Assembly: GCA_027488055.1 (NCBI GenBank)
Contig: JAIYCK010000162.1
Coordinates: 1 to 14,564, forward strand
Length of the DNA: 14,564 bases
DNA from: Flavobacteriales bacterium
GTDB taxonomy: Bacteria > Bacteroidota > Bacteroidia > Flavobacteriales_D > Sanyastnellaceae
Direction of reading: 5' to 3'
Shown here: positions 7,450 through 14,564 of the stretch, piece by piece
Layout of the letters: each line of letters begins with the position of its first letter
How positions within the stretch are numbered: the first letter of the stretch is position 1
Position numbers and translations under genes: made by a program
The notes under the pieces: generated by a model
What the model saw: only the letters and a program-made list of their open reading frames with translations
Told to the model about the DNA's origin: nothing
Databases searched by the model: none

Positions 7450-7865
7450 AATCAACCATGCATCTTCATCTTACCAAAGACAGTCGGATAGCGGATATTC
7501 AACAACAATTCAATCTATGTTATCCATATTTGAAACTGCAATTTTCCGCTCAACACATCCACGTGGGGGCAACACATGTAAAACGCAGTTTGATCCCAAG
7601 CGACACATTGTTGCGGAGCATTACACACATGGAATTTCCTTGTCAGATAAACATTGACCATAGCATGACGGTGGCTCGATTGGAAAGTTATTTTGAGCAG
7701 AAAACCGGGTTGCATGTGCAAGTTTTTCGATCCTCGGGCAACCTCTGGTTGATCACTACCGCGACGGACCAATGGTCGTTGGAGAAACAAAACAGAGAAG
7801 GCGAAGAATTATCACAAAAGCCCAATGAGGAAATAGAACCGTTGGACATACACGAACAAGAATAA
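7446..7865 (+). CDS. Conserved-type protein of unknown function within the cbb3 cluster
   Basis: I cannot assign a function to this 139-residue soluble protein. It has no signal peptide, membrane segment or cysteine motif. The N-terminal third (KDSRIADIQQQFNLCYPYLK, 11-30) looks like a helix followed by a strand. The C-terminal half (about 74-121) is the most protein-like: TVARLESYFEQKTGLHVQVF (75-94), GNLWLITTATDQWSLEKQN (98-116), then an acidic tail (119-139). The pattern recalls a small family I remember from other Bacteroidota with a GNxWxxTxxTDxWTLExQN core, but that recollection was not tested. Its start overlaps the Usp stop by ATGA and its stop is two bases before ccoI, so it is almost certainly translated with them. 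A role with Usp or in oxidase assembly is inference only. Confidence 0.85.
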   Translation: MKSTMHLHLTKDSRIADIQQQFNLCYPYLKLQFSAQHIHVGATHVKRSLIPSDTLLRSITHMEFPCQINIDHSMTVARLESYFEQKTGLHVQVFRSSGNLWLITTATDQWSLEKQNREGEELSQKPNEEIEPLDIHEQE

Positions 7866-7867
7866 AA

Positions 7868-10285
7868 TTGACCAAGGCTGCCAATACTCCGACAATATGC
7901 TATCATTGCGGTGATCTATGCGTTCAGCAGTCCACTGTATTCGATCAAAAAACGTTCTGTTGTTCAGGATGCATGGGCGTTTACAAGCTTTTGTACAATA
8001 GCGATTTATGTGCTTACTATAACGAGCACACCGCTGCAGGTCAGCCGCCCCTTTCGGCGGAGAAAATCAAGAAATTTGCATTCTTAGATGATCCTGCTGC
8101 AGCACTCGAGCTGCTAAAATTCAGCAGTGTTGATCATGCAGTAGTAGAATGGCATTTGCCACAGATGCATTGTGCTTCTTGCGTTTGGCTGCTGGAACAC
8201 CTCCAAAGATTGGATCCTGGCATCAAGCAAACCCGAGTTCATTTCATCGACAGAAATTTGACTGTTCATTTCGATCCAACCCAAACGAATCTTCGTCAGA
8301 TTGCTACTCTATTAAGTGAGATTGGATATGAGCCACACTTGGAATTATCCACACACCAAAGGACCTCCAAATCAGCAAGCAGTCGCCGCCAATGGCTTAT
8401 TTTGGTAGTTATAGGATTTTGTTTTGGTAATATCATGTTGCTCAGTCTGCCCGAATATTTGGGGCTCAATCTAGCACACGACCAACGTCTCGGCTACCTC
8501 TTTAGATACCTGTCGCTGATGATTAGCATCCCTGCCCTTTTGATAGGTGGAAAATCGTTCTTTCAAAATGCATGGCAATCACTTCGGAAAAAGGAATTGC
8601 ATATTGACTTGGGTATTGCGCTCTCTATATGCCTCACCTTTTCGCGCAGCACCTATGAAATCATTTCTGGTATCGGTTCAGGCTATCTCGACTCGATGAC
8701 AGGCATCCTCTTCTTTATGCACATCGGCCGCTTCTTTCAGGATAAAACCCACGACCGCGTCCATTTTGATTTGCATTACAAGCACTTCTTTCCCCTCCAT
8801 GTGCAGCGCATCAAGCCAAAAGGAGAACTCGAGTCGATTGCCATCCAAAAGATCGCAAAAAACGATTTACTAGAAATCGCTTGCCAAGAAATAATACCAG
8901 CAGACAGCATCTGCTTATGTGACCATACTGAAATCGATTATAGCTTTGTCACGGGTGAAAGCGCACCTGTTCTGGTGCATCGCAATGAACTCATCTATGC
9001 GGGCGGACGCAACTTGAGCCAAGCCATACAAGTCCAAGCCATCAAGTCGGTTGATCAAAGTTATTTGACACAACTTTGGAACAAGGATAAAAAAGAAATT
9101 TCCAAAACCGAATATTCGTTCGGCAATAAACTAGGAACCTACTTCACGATCGTTTTATTGGCTATTTCGCTAAGTGCCTTTGCCTACTGGTATCCGACCG
9201 ACACAAGTCGCGCTTGGCATGCGCTCACTACAGTGTTAATAGTTGCATGCCCTTGTGCACTTTTATTGAGTACCACATTCACCCAAGGCGCTTTACTTCG
9301 GCACCTCGCAAGCTATCACATCTTCTTAAAAAATGCGAATGCGCTGGATCGTATCAGAAGTATAAATTATGTTGTGCTTGATAAAACGGGCACCATCACT
9401 GGCCACCACGAGTATCACACCTTTGTTGGTGTGCCCCTTAGCGATGAGGAAAAAACCTTGATTGCACTATTGGCCCGTCAAAGCAATCATCCTTACAGCA
9501 GAGCGTTGAGTCGATTGACGAATAGCGCGTTGTATGCGGGACAGATAACTCACTTTAAACAGGAGATTGGCAAAGGATTGAGTGCTTTTATCAATGGTAC
9601 TTATGTCAAAATAGGGAGTGTAGGTTTCATTGGATTGCCATACAACAACGCACATGCCGGTTCGAGAGTTTACATTCAAATCAATGACATCCATCGCGGT
9701 TATTTTCAGTTTGAGCATCAATTCCGTCAAGGATTGAAAATCACTTTGGCTGAATTGTCAAAGGACAAAGAGTTAGGACTGCTGAGTGGTGACAATGCCA
9801 GCGCGCAACAAGGCATTACTCAGCTAATGCCCTATTTGCAGATGATCAAGTTCCAACAAACACCACAGCAAAAGTTGGACTCGATTCGAGATTTGCAACG
9901 GACCAAAAAAGTAATGATGATTGGAGATGGTCTAAACGATGCGGGGGCGCTTGCACAAAGCGACATTGGCATTGCTATTTCAGACCGAAGCAATCACTTC
10001 TCGCCAGCATGTGATGTGCTCATGGCAGGCGATTCATTTCATCTTTTGCCGCAGCTCTTTAGGGTTGCAAAAGGAAGTCGACATATCATTTATGCAAGTT
10101 TCTCCCTTTCGTTGATCTACAACATGGTGGGACTCTACTTTGCTATACAAGGGCAGATGTCACCAATGATTGCTGCCATTCTAATGCCTGTAAGCAGCAT
10201 ATCGATCATTCTCTTTACACACGCCGCATCTTGGATGCTGTGTAAAGTCAATTTCAAAACTGATCCAAGTCACCTGCCTTCCTAA
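7868..10285 (+). CDS. ccoI: Cu(I)-translocating P1B-type ATPase for cbb3 oxidase assembly
   Basis: Pumps Cu(I) out of the cytoplasm so that copper can reach the CuB site of the cbb3 oxidase. In the 805-residue protein a cysteine-rich N terminus comes first (C11, C14, C18, C31, C32, C35), typical of CcoI/FixI. A heavy-metal-associated domain with MHCASC (C102, C105) follows. About eight membrane helices carry the P1B architecture. TGE (362-364) is the actuator loop, CPC (461-463) the membrane metal site, DKTGT (D505) the phosphorylation site, HP (541-542) the nucleotide-domain signature, and GDGLND (686-691) the hinge. The start is a TTG at 7868: no ATG lies between the upstream in-frame stop at 7826 and this codon, and the first internal ATG (residue 36) would delete the cysteine cluster. 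It begins two bases after the preceding gene. Confidence 0.95.
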   Translation: MTKAANTPTICYHCGDLCVQQSTVFDQKTFCCSGCMGVYKLLYNSDLCAYYNEHTAAGQPPLSAEKIKKFAFLDDPAAALELLKFSSVDHAVVEWHLPQMHCASCVWLLEHLQRLDPGIKQTRVHFIDRNLTVHFDPTQTNLRQIATLLSEIGYEPHLELSTHQRTSKSASSRRQWLILVVIGFCFGNIMLLSLPEYLGLNLAHDQRLGYLFRYLSLMISIPALLIGGKSFFQNAWQSLRKKELHIDLGIALSICLTFSRSTYEIISGIGSGYLDSMTGILFFMHIGRFFQDKTHDRVHFDLHYKHFFPLHVQRIKPKGELESIAIQKIAKNDLLEIACQEIIPADSICLCDHTEIDYSFVTGESAPVLVHRNELIYAGGRNLSQAIQVQAIKSVDQSYLTQLWNKDKKEISKTEYSFGNKLGTYFTIVLLAISLSAFAYWYPTDTSRAWHALTTVLIVACPCALLLSTTFTQGALLRHLASYHIFLKNANALDRIRSINYVVLDKTGTITGHHEYHTFVGVPLSDEEKTLIALLARQSNHPYSRALSRLTNSALYAGQITHFKQEIGKGLSAFINGTYVKIGSVGFIGLPYNNAHAGSRVYIQINDIHRGYFQFEHQFRQGLKITLAELSKDKELGLLSGDNASAQQGITQLMPYLQMIKFQQTPQQKLDSIRDLQRTKKVMMIGDGLNDAGALAQSDIGIAISDRSNHFSPACDVLMAGDSFHLLPQLFRVAKGSRHIIYASFSLSLIYNMVGLYFAIQGQMSPMIAAILMPVSSISIILFTHAASWMLCKVNFKTDPSHLPS

Positions 10286-10347
10286 TTCCCATCAGCACGC
10301 TCCATCGAGGTACTTTATTTCTTTGAAACAAGAAAATCGAATTCCTC

Positions 10348-10530
10348 TTGGGCGTCTTTTTCATCCTCATATCTGTTAGTATACCAATTGCGGGAATCTT
10401 CCTGCTAGCCTTCATATACAGCGCTCGGAAAGGTCAATTTGATGACTCTTATACGCCATCCATGCGCATGTTGAAAGACGACGAATTAAACCCACATCCA
10501 ACTAAACCAACCATAAAAACCGAATCATGA
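10348..10530 (+). CDS. ccoS: cbb3 oxidase maturation protein CcoS
   Basis: Small single-span membrane protein needed for insertion of heme and copper cofactors into cbb3 oxidase. The 60-residue product has one hydrophobic helix (about 3-25) followed by SARKGQFDDSYTPSMRML (26-43), which matches the family signature of a short GQxDD and TPS(x)RxL region. The start is TTG at 10348; the only in-frame codons upstream before the stop at 10324 include no ATG or GTG, and starting here gives the family's usual length. It follows ccoI after a 62-base gap and shares an ATGA overlap (10527-10530) with ccoNO. Confidence 0.9.
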   Translation: MGVFFILISVSIPIAGIFLLAFIYSARKGQFDDSYTPSMRMLKDDELNPHPTKPTIKTES

Positions 10531-12692
10531 ATTCCACGGTAGAAAAATTCGCTTACGACAATCGGATCGTAAAAAATTTCGCCATTGCAACCGCTCTTTG
10601 GGGCGCTGTAGGCATGTTAGTAGGTGTCATTATTGCACTGCAATTGGTATTCCCTGCACTCAATTTTGATTTGGCTCAAACCACCTACGGTAGACTTCGT
10701 CCACTCCACACCAATGCCGTCATTTTCGCCTTTGTAGGCAATGGTATTTTCATGGGGGTTTATTACTCCTTACAACGGCTGTGCAAGGCGCGCATGTGGA
10801 GTGATCGACTCTCTAATATCCATTTTTGGGGCTGGCAGCTGATCATTGTAGCCGCCGCTCTTACACTGGTCTTTGGCTATACCACTGGGAAAGAATATGC
10901 AGAGCTCGAATGGCCGATTGACATAATGATTACACTGATCTGGGTCGTATTTGGACTCAATATGATCATGACCATTGTGCAGCGTCGCGAGCGTCATTTG
11001 TATGTCGCTATTTGGTTTTTTATTGCCACCTGGGTGACTGTAGCCATGTTGCACATAGTCAATAGCATAGAGCTTCCTGTTTCGATGCTCAAAAGTTATT
11101 CTTGGTATGCTGGCGTGCAAGATGCATTGGTGCAATGGTGGTACGGACACAATGCGGTTGCATTCTTCCTCACCACACCTTATTTGGGTTTAATGTATTA
11201 TTTCATTCCCAAGGCAGCCAACCGCCCCATTTACTCCTATCGGCTTTCCATCATCCACTTCTGGGCACTCATATTCATTTATATCTGGGCCGGCCCACAT
11301 CATCTGCTCTATACAGCTTTACCAGATTGGGCGCAGTCCTTGGGAGTGGTCTTTAGTATCATGCTCATCGCTCCCTCTTGGGGAGGTATGATCAACGGCT
11401 TGCTCACCCTTCGTGGCGCATGGGACAAGGTCCGTGAAGATGTCGTGCTCAAATTCATGGTCGTGGCTGTCACTGCCTACGGCATGGCCACGTTCGAGGG
11501 CCCCATGCTCTCACTCAAAAGCGTCAACGCCATTGCGCATTACACAGATTGGATCGTAGCACACGTGCACGTGGGGGCATTGGGCTGGAATGGATTCCTC
11601 ACGTTTGGTGTACTCTATTGGTTGGTGCCCAAAATGTGGCGTACCTCTTTGTGGTCCAAAAAAATGGCGAGCTGGCATTTTTGGATAGGCACACTCGGCA
11701 TCGTACTGTATGCAGTGCCGATGTATTGGGCAGGTTGGCGACAAAACGAAATGCTCACGCAATTCACCGAGGATGGCCGTTTGCAATATCAATTCTTAGA
11801 CGTGGTCAACGGCATGCAAGGTTTTTATGCCTTGCGCTCATTGGGTGGAACCCTTTATTTGATCGGCGCACTGATGATGATTGTAAACCTTTACAAAACC
11901 GCAAAATCTGGTTCCTTCTTAGCCAATGAAGACGCCGAAGCACCCGCGTTGGCCAAGTCATACAGTATCCACGGCAAAGAACATTGGCACCGGTGGATCG
12001 AACGCAAACCGGTTCAGATGTTGGCCTTCTCTTTGGTCGCTGTGGGCATCGGTGGACTATTGGAAATGATCCCAACGTTTTTGATCAAGGACAATATTCC
12101 CACCATTACCTCTGTCGAGCCATACACTCCCTTGGAGCTCGAAGGCCGTGACATCTACATCCGAGAAGGTTGTTATACATGCCATTCACAGATGGTACGT
12201 CCATTCAGAGCTGAAACCGAACGGTACGGCGAGTATAGCAAAGCAGGCGAATTTGTGTACGATCATCCATTCCAATGGGGCAGCAAGCGCACCGGTCCTG
12301 ATCTGGCGCGCGAAGGATATGGCAATAACAAAAAAAGCAATGCTTGGCATTACAACCACATGGCCGATCCCACTTCCACTTCGCCATCATCCATCATGCC
12401 GCGTTACCCTTGGTTGCTGACGACTGACCTCGATACGTCGCTCACGGCATCTAAAATCAGAGCCATGCAGACGATGGGTGTGCCTTACACCTCAGGATAT
12501 GATCTGGTGGCTGTGGCCGAGATGAACAAACAAGCACAAATTATTTACGACGATTTACTCCTTCAACAAGACCAAATATTGATCGGCGAAAAAGGATTGA
12601 GTCCCAATCATGAGATCATTGCACTGATTGCCTACTTGCAACGCCTAGGCACTGACATTGAAGTGAAACCAATTAATACCGCACAAAAATGA
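10527..12692 (+). CDS. ccoNO: cbb3-type cytochrome c oxidase subunits I and II fused (CcoN-CcoO)
   Basis: Catalytic core of the high-affinity terminal oxidase, reducing oxygen to water at the inner membrane. In the 721-residue chain, 1-455 is CcoN with about 12 helices. H61 and H348 are the expected ligands of low-spin heme b, H346 of heme b3, and H208, H258 and H259 of CuB. Y252 (IYIWAGPHH) is the expected cross-linked tyrosine and E324 (TFEGP) the conserved channel glutamate; these sit one residue from the classical numbering. A linker of about 40 polar residues leads to the CcoO anchor (about 496-514). The heme-c motif CYTCH (549-553) and distal methionine M624 (SSIMPRYPW) follow. Start and stop both overlap neighbours by ATGA. 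CcoN-CcoO fusion is known in Bacteroidota; there is no internal stop or frameshift. Confidence 0.97.
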   Translation: MNSTVEKFAYDNRIVKNFAIATALWGAVGMLVGVIIALQLVFPALNFDLAQTTYGRLRPLHTNAVIFAFVGNGIFMGVYYSLQRLCKARMWSDRLSNIHFWGWQLIIVAAALTLVFGYTTGKEYAELEWPIDIMITLIWVVFGLNMIMTIVQRRERHLYVAIWFFIATWVTVAMLHIVNSIELPVSMLKSYSWYAGVQDALVQWWYGHNAVAFFLTTPYLGLMYYFIPKAANRPIYSYRLSIIHFWALIFIYIWAGPHHLLYTALPDWAQSLGVVFSIMLIAPSWGGMINGLLTLRGAWDKVREDVVLKFMVVAVTAYGMATFEGPMLSLKSVNAIAHYTDWIVAHVHVGALGWNGFLTFGVLYWLVPKMWRTSLWSKKMASWHFWIGTLGIVLYAVPMYWAGWRQNEMLTQFTEDGRLQYQFLDVVNGMQGFYALRSLGGTLYLIGALMMIVNLYKTAKSGSFLANEDAEAPALAKSYSIHGKEHWHRWIERKPVQMLAFSLVAVGIGGLLEMIPTFLIKDNIPTITSVEPYTPLELEGRDIYIREGCYTCHSQMVRPFRAETERYGEYSKAGEFVYDHPFQWGSKRTGPDLAREGYGNNKKSNAWHYNHMADPTSTSPSSIMPRYPWLLTTDLDTSLTASKIRAMQTMGVPYTSGYDLVAVAEMNKQAQIIYDDLLLQQDQILIGEKGLSPNHEIIALIAYLQRLGTDIEVKPINTAQK

Positions 12693-12847
12693 AATTCATC
12701 AACTACCTCGAATCCATTGCAGGAGTGAGCATCTATCCGCTCATATCCATGATGCTTTTTATGAGTGTATTTGCATTGGCGCTGTGGCATGTATTGCGCC
12801 AATCCAAGGAGAGCATTAGCGAACAAAAAAATCTTCCCCTTCAATAA
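12689..12847 (+). CDS. ccoQ: cbb3 oxidase small subunit CcoQ-like
   Basis: I translated a 52-residue frame beginning MKFINYLESIAGVSIYPL and ending KNLPLQ. It has a single membrane helix (about 14-36) flanked by LESIAGVSIYP and a polar tail HVLRQSKESISEQ, the pattern of Bacteroidota CcoQ/FixQ proteins, which stabilise the oxidase complex. Its ATG overlaps the ccoNO stop by ATGA (12689-12692) and it ends seven bases before ccoP. Short length and low conservation keep the assignment partly positional. Confidence 0.85.
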   Translation: MKFINYLESIAGVSIYPLISMMLFMSVFALALWHVLRQSKESISEQKNLPLQ

Positions 12848-12854
12848 CAGCGCA

Positions 12855-14003
12855 ATGAAAAATAAAATAATAATCACAGGACTCCTTTGGTGCATGTCTC
12901 TCTACATGCATGCCGCTACACAGCAACAAATCATCGACTCCGAGCACTTGACCAAACCCAGCATATATCAATCGCCTGTATTTTATGCCTTGATTTTTGT
13001 GGCTGTATTGCTCTTGATTTTCATCGTTCAATTGGGCAAGGTATTCAGTGCAATCGCAGCGAAATATGGTAAGGAACAATCGAAAAAAACATGGGACGGT
13101 TTTAAAACAGTGATCCTTTTGTTGTGCCTTGGTTCGATTCATACACAAGCCAATGCGCAACTGACCATGCCAGAACCACACACGCAAGCCATGTTCTTGC
13201 ACGAGGGTTTTGGGCATCCAGCCATCAATGGTTTGGTGGTGATCATCCTATTAGAATTATCAGTTGTGTTCTATTACATGCTCCTGATTCGAAGCTTCAC
13301 ACGCAGTCATTCATTGAAACCTGCGCGTGAGATACGCCGAAGTCGATTCTGGGACTTGATGAACCAAAGCGTCGCCATAGAATCTGAAGCAGCCATCATG
13401 ACTGATCATGAATACGACGGAATCCGCGAATTGGACAATGCCCTGCCGCCTTGGTGGAAATATGGATTCATGGTTTCCATCTTATGGGGAGCCATGTATC
13501 TTATATACTTCCATGTGGCCAAGGAAGGCGAATTGCAGGCAGCGGAATATGCTACCGAAATGGAGAATGCCCGCATCTCCCTCGAGGCGTATCGAGCCAA
13601 AGCCGCTGATTCAGTCGATGAGTTTACCATTGCGCTCAGCACCGATCCTTCCTTCATACAAAAAGGAGCCATTCATTACGACAAGTTATGCAAGGTATGC
13701 CACGGTGCAGCAGGAGAAGGCATCGTAGGGCCTAATCTCACAGATGCGTATTGGCTGCATGGTGGAGCCATCAAGGATGTATTCAAAACAGTTAAATACG
13801 GTGTGCAAGGCAAAGGAATGAAATCATGGCAGCAAGAATTGTCTGCAGCGGAAATAGGCCAAGTATCGAATTATGTGCTCAGCCTCCAAGGCACTTCGCC
13901 CGCAAATGGAAAAGCACCGGAAGGCGACCTGTATAGCACTAATGTCAGCGAACCAAGCGACACTACTGCGGTGCGCGACACTACCAATACGCAGAAACCA
14001 TAA
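12855..14003 (+). CDS. ccoP: cbb3 oxidase subunit III, monoheme cytochrome c CcoP
   Basis: Membrane-bound cytochrome c that passes electrons to the CcoNO core. I start it at ATG 12855 (382 residues), giving MKNKIIITGLLWCMSLYMHA, a signal-like helix; an in-frame frame extends upstream to 12765 but would overlap ccoQ heavily. Hydrophobic segments lie near 5-20, 43-60, 84-95, 125-145 and 203-219. The CcoP N-terminal signature (ELDNALPPWWKYGF, 192-205) precedes the last. The cytochrome domain (about 265-346) has one heme site, C279-K-V-C282-H283, with M322 (GKGMKSW) as likely distal ligand. Proteobacterial CcoP carries two hemes; a single heme and the extended membrane region are the Bacteroidota form. 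The tail (350-382) is polar and probably disordered. ccoG follows after three bases. Confidence 0.95.
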   Translation: MKNKIIITGLLWCMSLYMHAATQQQIIDSEHLTKPSIYQSPVFYALIFVAVLLLIFIVQLGKVFSAIAAKYGKEQSKKTWDGFKTVILLLCLGSIHTQANAQLTMPEPHTQAMFLHEGFGHPAINGLVVIILLELSVVFYYMLLIRSFTRSHSLKPAREIRRSRFWDLMNQSVAIESEAAIMTDHEYDGIRELDNALPPWWKYGFMVSILWGAMYLIYFHVAKEGELQAAEYATEMENARISLEAYRAKAADSVDEFTIALSTDPSFIQKGAIHYDKLCKVCHGAAGEGIVGPNLTDAYWLHGGAIKDVFKTVKYGVQGKGMKSWQQELSAAEIGQVSNYVLSLQGTSPANGKAPEGDLYSTNVSEPSDTTAVRDTTNTQKP

Positions 14004-14006
14004 AAC

Positions 14007-14564
14007 ATGTCAACTATTACTGAAGATAGTTTTCGCGACAGTGTGAGCCACATCGATTCACAAGGAAAACGTGTGTGGTTTTTTCCCAAGCAGCCATCGG
14101 GCAAGTTCTATCAATGGCGCACTTGGGTTAGTTGGATCTATATACTCGTATTCTTTTCACTGCCGCTGATAGAATGGAAAGGCGATCCGCTGTTTTTATT
14201 CAACATTGTTCAACGCAAATTCATCCTGTTCGGCGTTCGTTTTTGGCCACAAGATTTTTTCATTTTTATGATCGGCATGATCACATTCATTGTATTCATA
14301 GCCTTATTCACTGTGGTCTATGGCCGCGTGTTTTGTGGCTGGGTTTGCCCCCAGACCATCTTTATGGAGATGATTTTCCGCAAGATCGAATATCTCATTG
14401 AAGGCAATTCCTCGCGCCAAAAACTCCTGAAAAATGGACCATGGACGACTGACAAAATAAAGAAGCGCATACTAAAAATTGTGATATTCATGATGGTATC
14501 ATTTCTGGTTGCCCACACCCTGCTTTCGTATATCATTGGGATCAAAGAAGTATGGGCCATAATG
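14007..14564 (+). CDS. ccoG: cbb3 oxidase accessory iron-sulfur protein CcoG (RdxA/FixG family), N-terminal part
   Basis: Polytopic membrane ferredoxin-like protein implicated in copper handling, as a Cu(II) reductase, during cbb3 assembly. The window holds 186 codons and ends inside the gene, which is usually about 470 codons long. The N terminus (SHIDSQGKRVWFFPKQPSGK, 14-33) is the classic RdxA/CcoG opening. Three membrane helices are visible at about 40-55, 82-104 and 156-178. YGRVFCGWVCPQTIFMEMIF (105-124) supplies the CxxxCP motif (C110, C114); the two [4Fe-4S] clusters lie beyond the edge. It starts three bases after ccoP stops; ccoH would be expected next. Confidence 0.95.
   Translation, partial: MSTITEDSFRDSVSHIDSQGKRVWFFPKQPSGKFYQWRTWVSWIYILVFFSLPLIEWKGDPLFLFNIVQRKFILFGVRFWPQDFFIFMIGMITFIVFIALFTVVYGRVFCGWVCPQTIFMEMIFRKIEYLIEGNSSRQKLLKNGPWTTDKIKKRILKIVIFMMVSFLVAHTLLSYIIGIKEVWAIM

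Noticed and set aside
10311..10325. TACTTTAT and TTTCTTTG considered as a promoter for ccoS
   Set aside because: Neither matches TAnnTTTG well and no -33 element is present; ccoS is more simply co-transcribed with ccoI.
1..14564. Search for CRISPR arrays, transposases, integrases, toxin-antitoxin pairs and defence genes
   Set aside because: No regularly spaced repeats and no such proteins were seen; base composition and gene content look uniform and chromosomal.

Overview
This 14.6 kb window is ordinary chromosomal core sequence from a member of the Bacteroidota, most likely a flavobacterial or related aerobic to microaerobic lineage. The pointers are the mreB-mreC-mreD-PBP2 order, the long (648-residue) three-domain IspG, a cbb3 oxidase whose subunits I and II are one polypeptide (CcoNO), a one-heme CcoP with a long membrane-bound N-terminal half, and TAnnTTTG-type -7 promoter elements. 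The organism is inferred from these features; no rRNA marker is present.

Region 1 (1-3370, minus strand) is the cell-elongation cluster: mreB, mreC, mreD and the N-terminal 311 codons of penicillin-binding protein 2 (mrdA), read right to left. mreC/mreD and mreD/mrdA overlap. The window edge falls at what should be the catalytic serine of PBP2.

Region 2 (3371-6438) has a 364-base divergent intergenic region, a Mn-type superoxide dismutase gene, a strong intrinsic terminator, and ispG of the MEP isoprenoid pathway, which has a perfect -7 element almost touching its start codon.

Region 3 (6622-14564, plus strand) is a cbb3 cytochrome oxidase gene cluster read as one unit: a tandem universal stress protein, a small protein of unknown function, the Cu(I)-exporting ATPase ccoI, ccoS, the fusion ccoNO, a 52-codon ccoQ, ccoP and the start of ccoG. 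Many junctions are 4-base ATGA overlaps. CcoI should supply copper across the membrane and CcoS and CcoG help assemble the enzyme. CcoNO, CcoQ and CcoP form the high-affinity terminal oxidase. The Usp protein and the unknown protein are candidate accessory or regulatory factors by position only.

I found no tRNA, rRNA, CRISPR array, insertion sequence, phage gene or defence system. I do not see a clearly novel system. The most useful leads are the unassigned gene at 7446-7865, two adjacent assembly genes with TTG starts, a perfect inverted repeat just upstream of the Usp start, and a probably leaderless ispG transcript.
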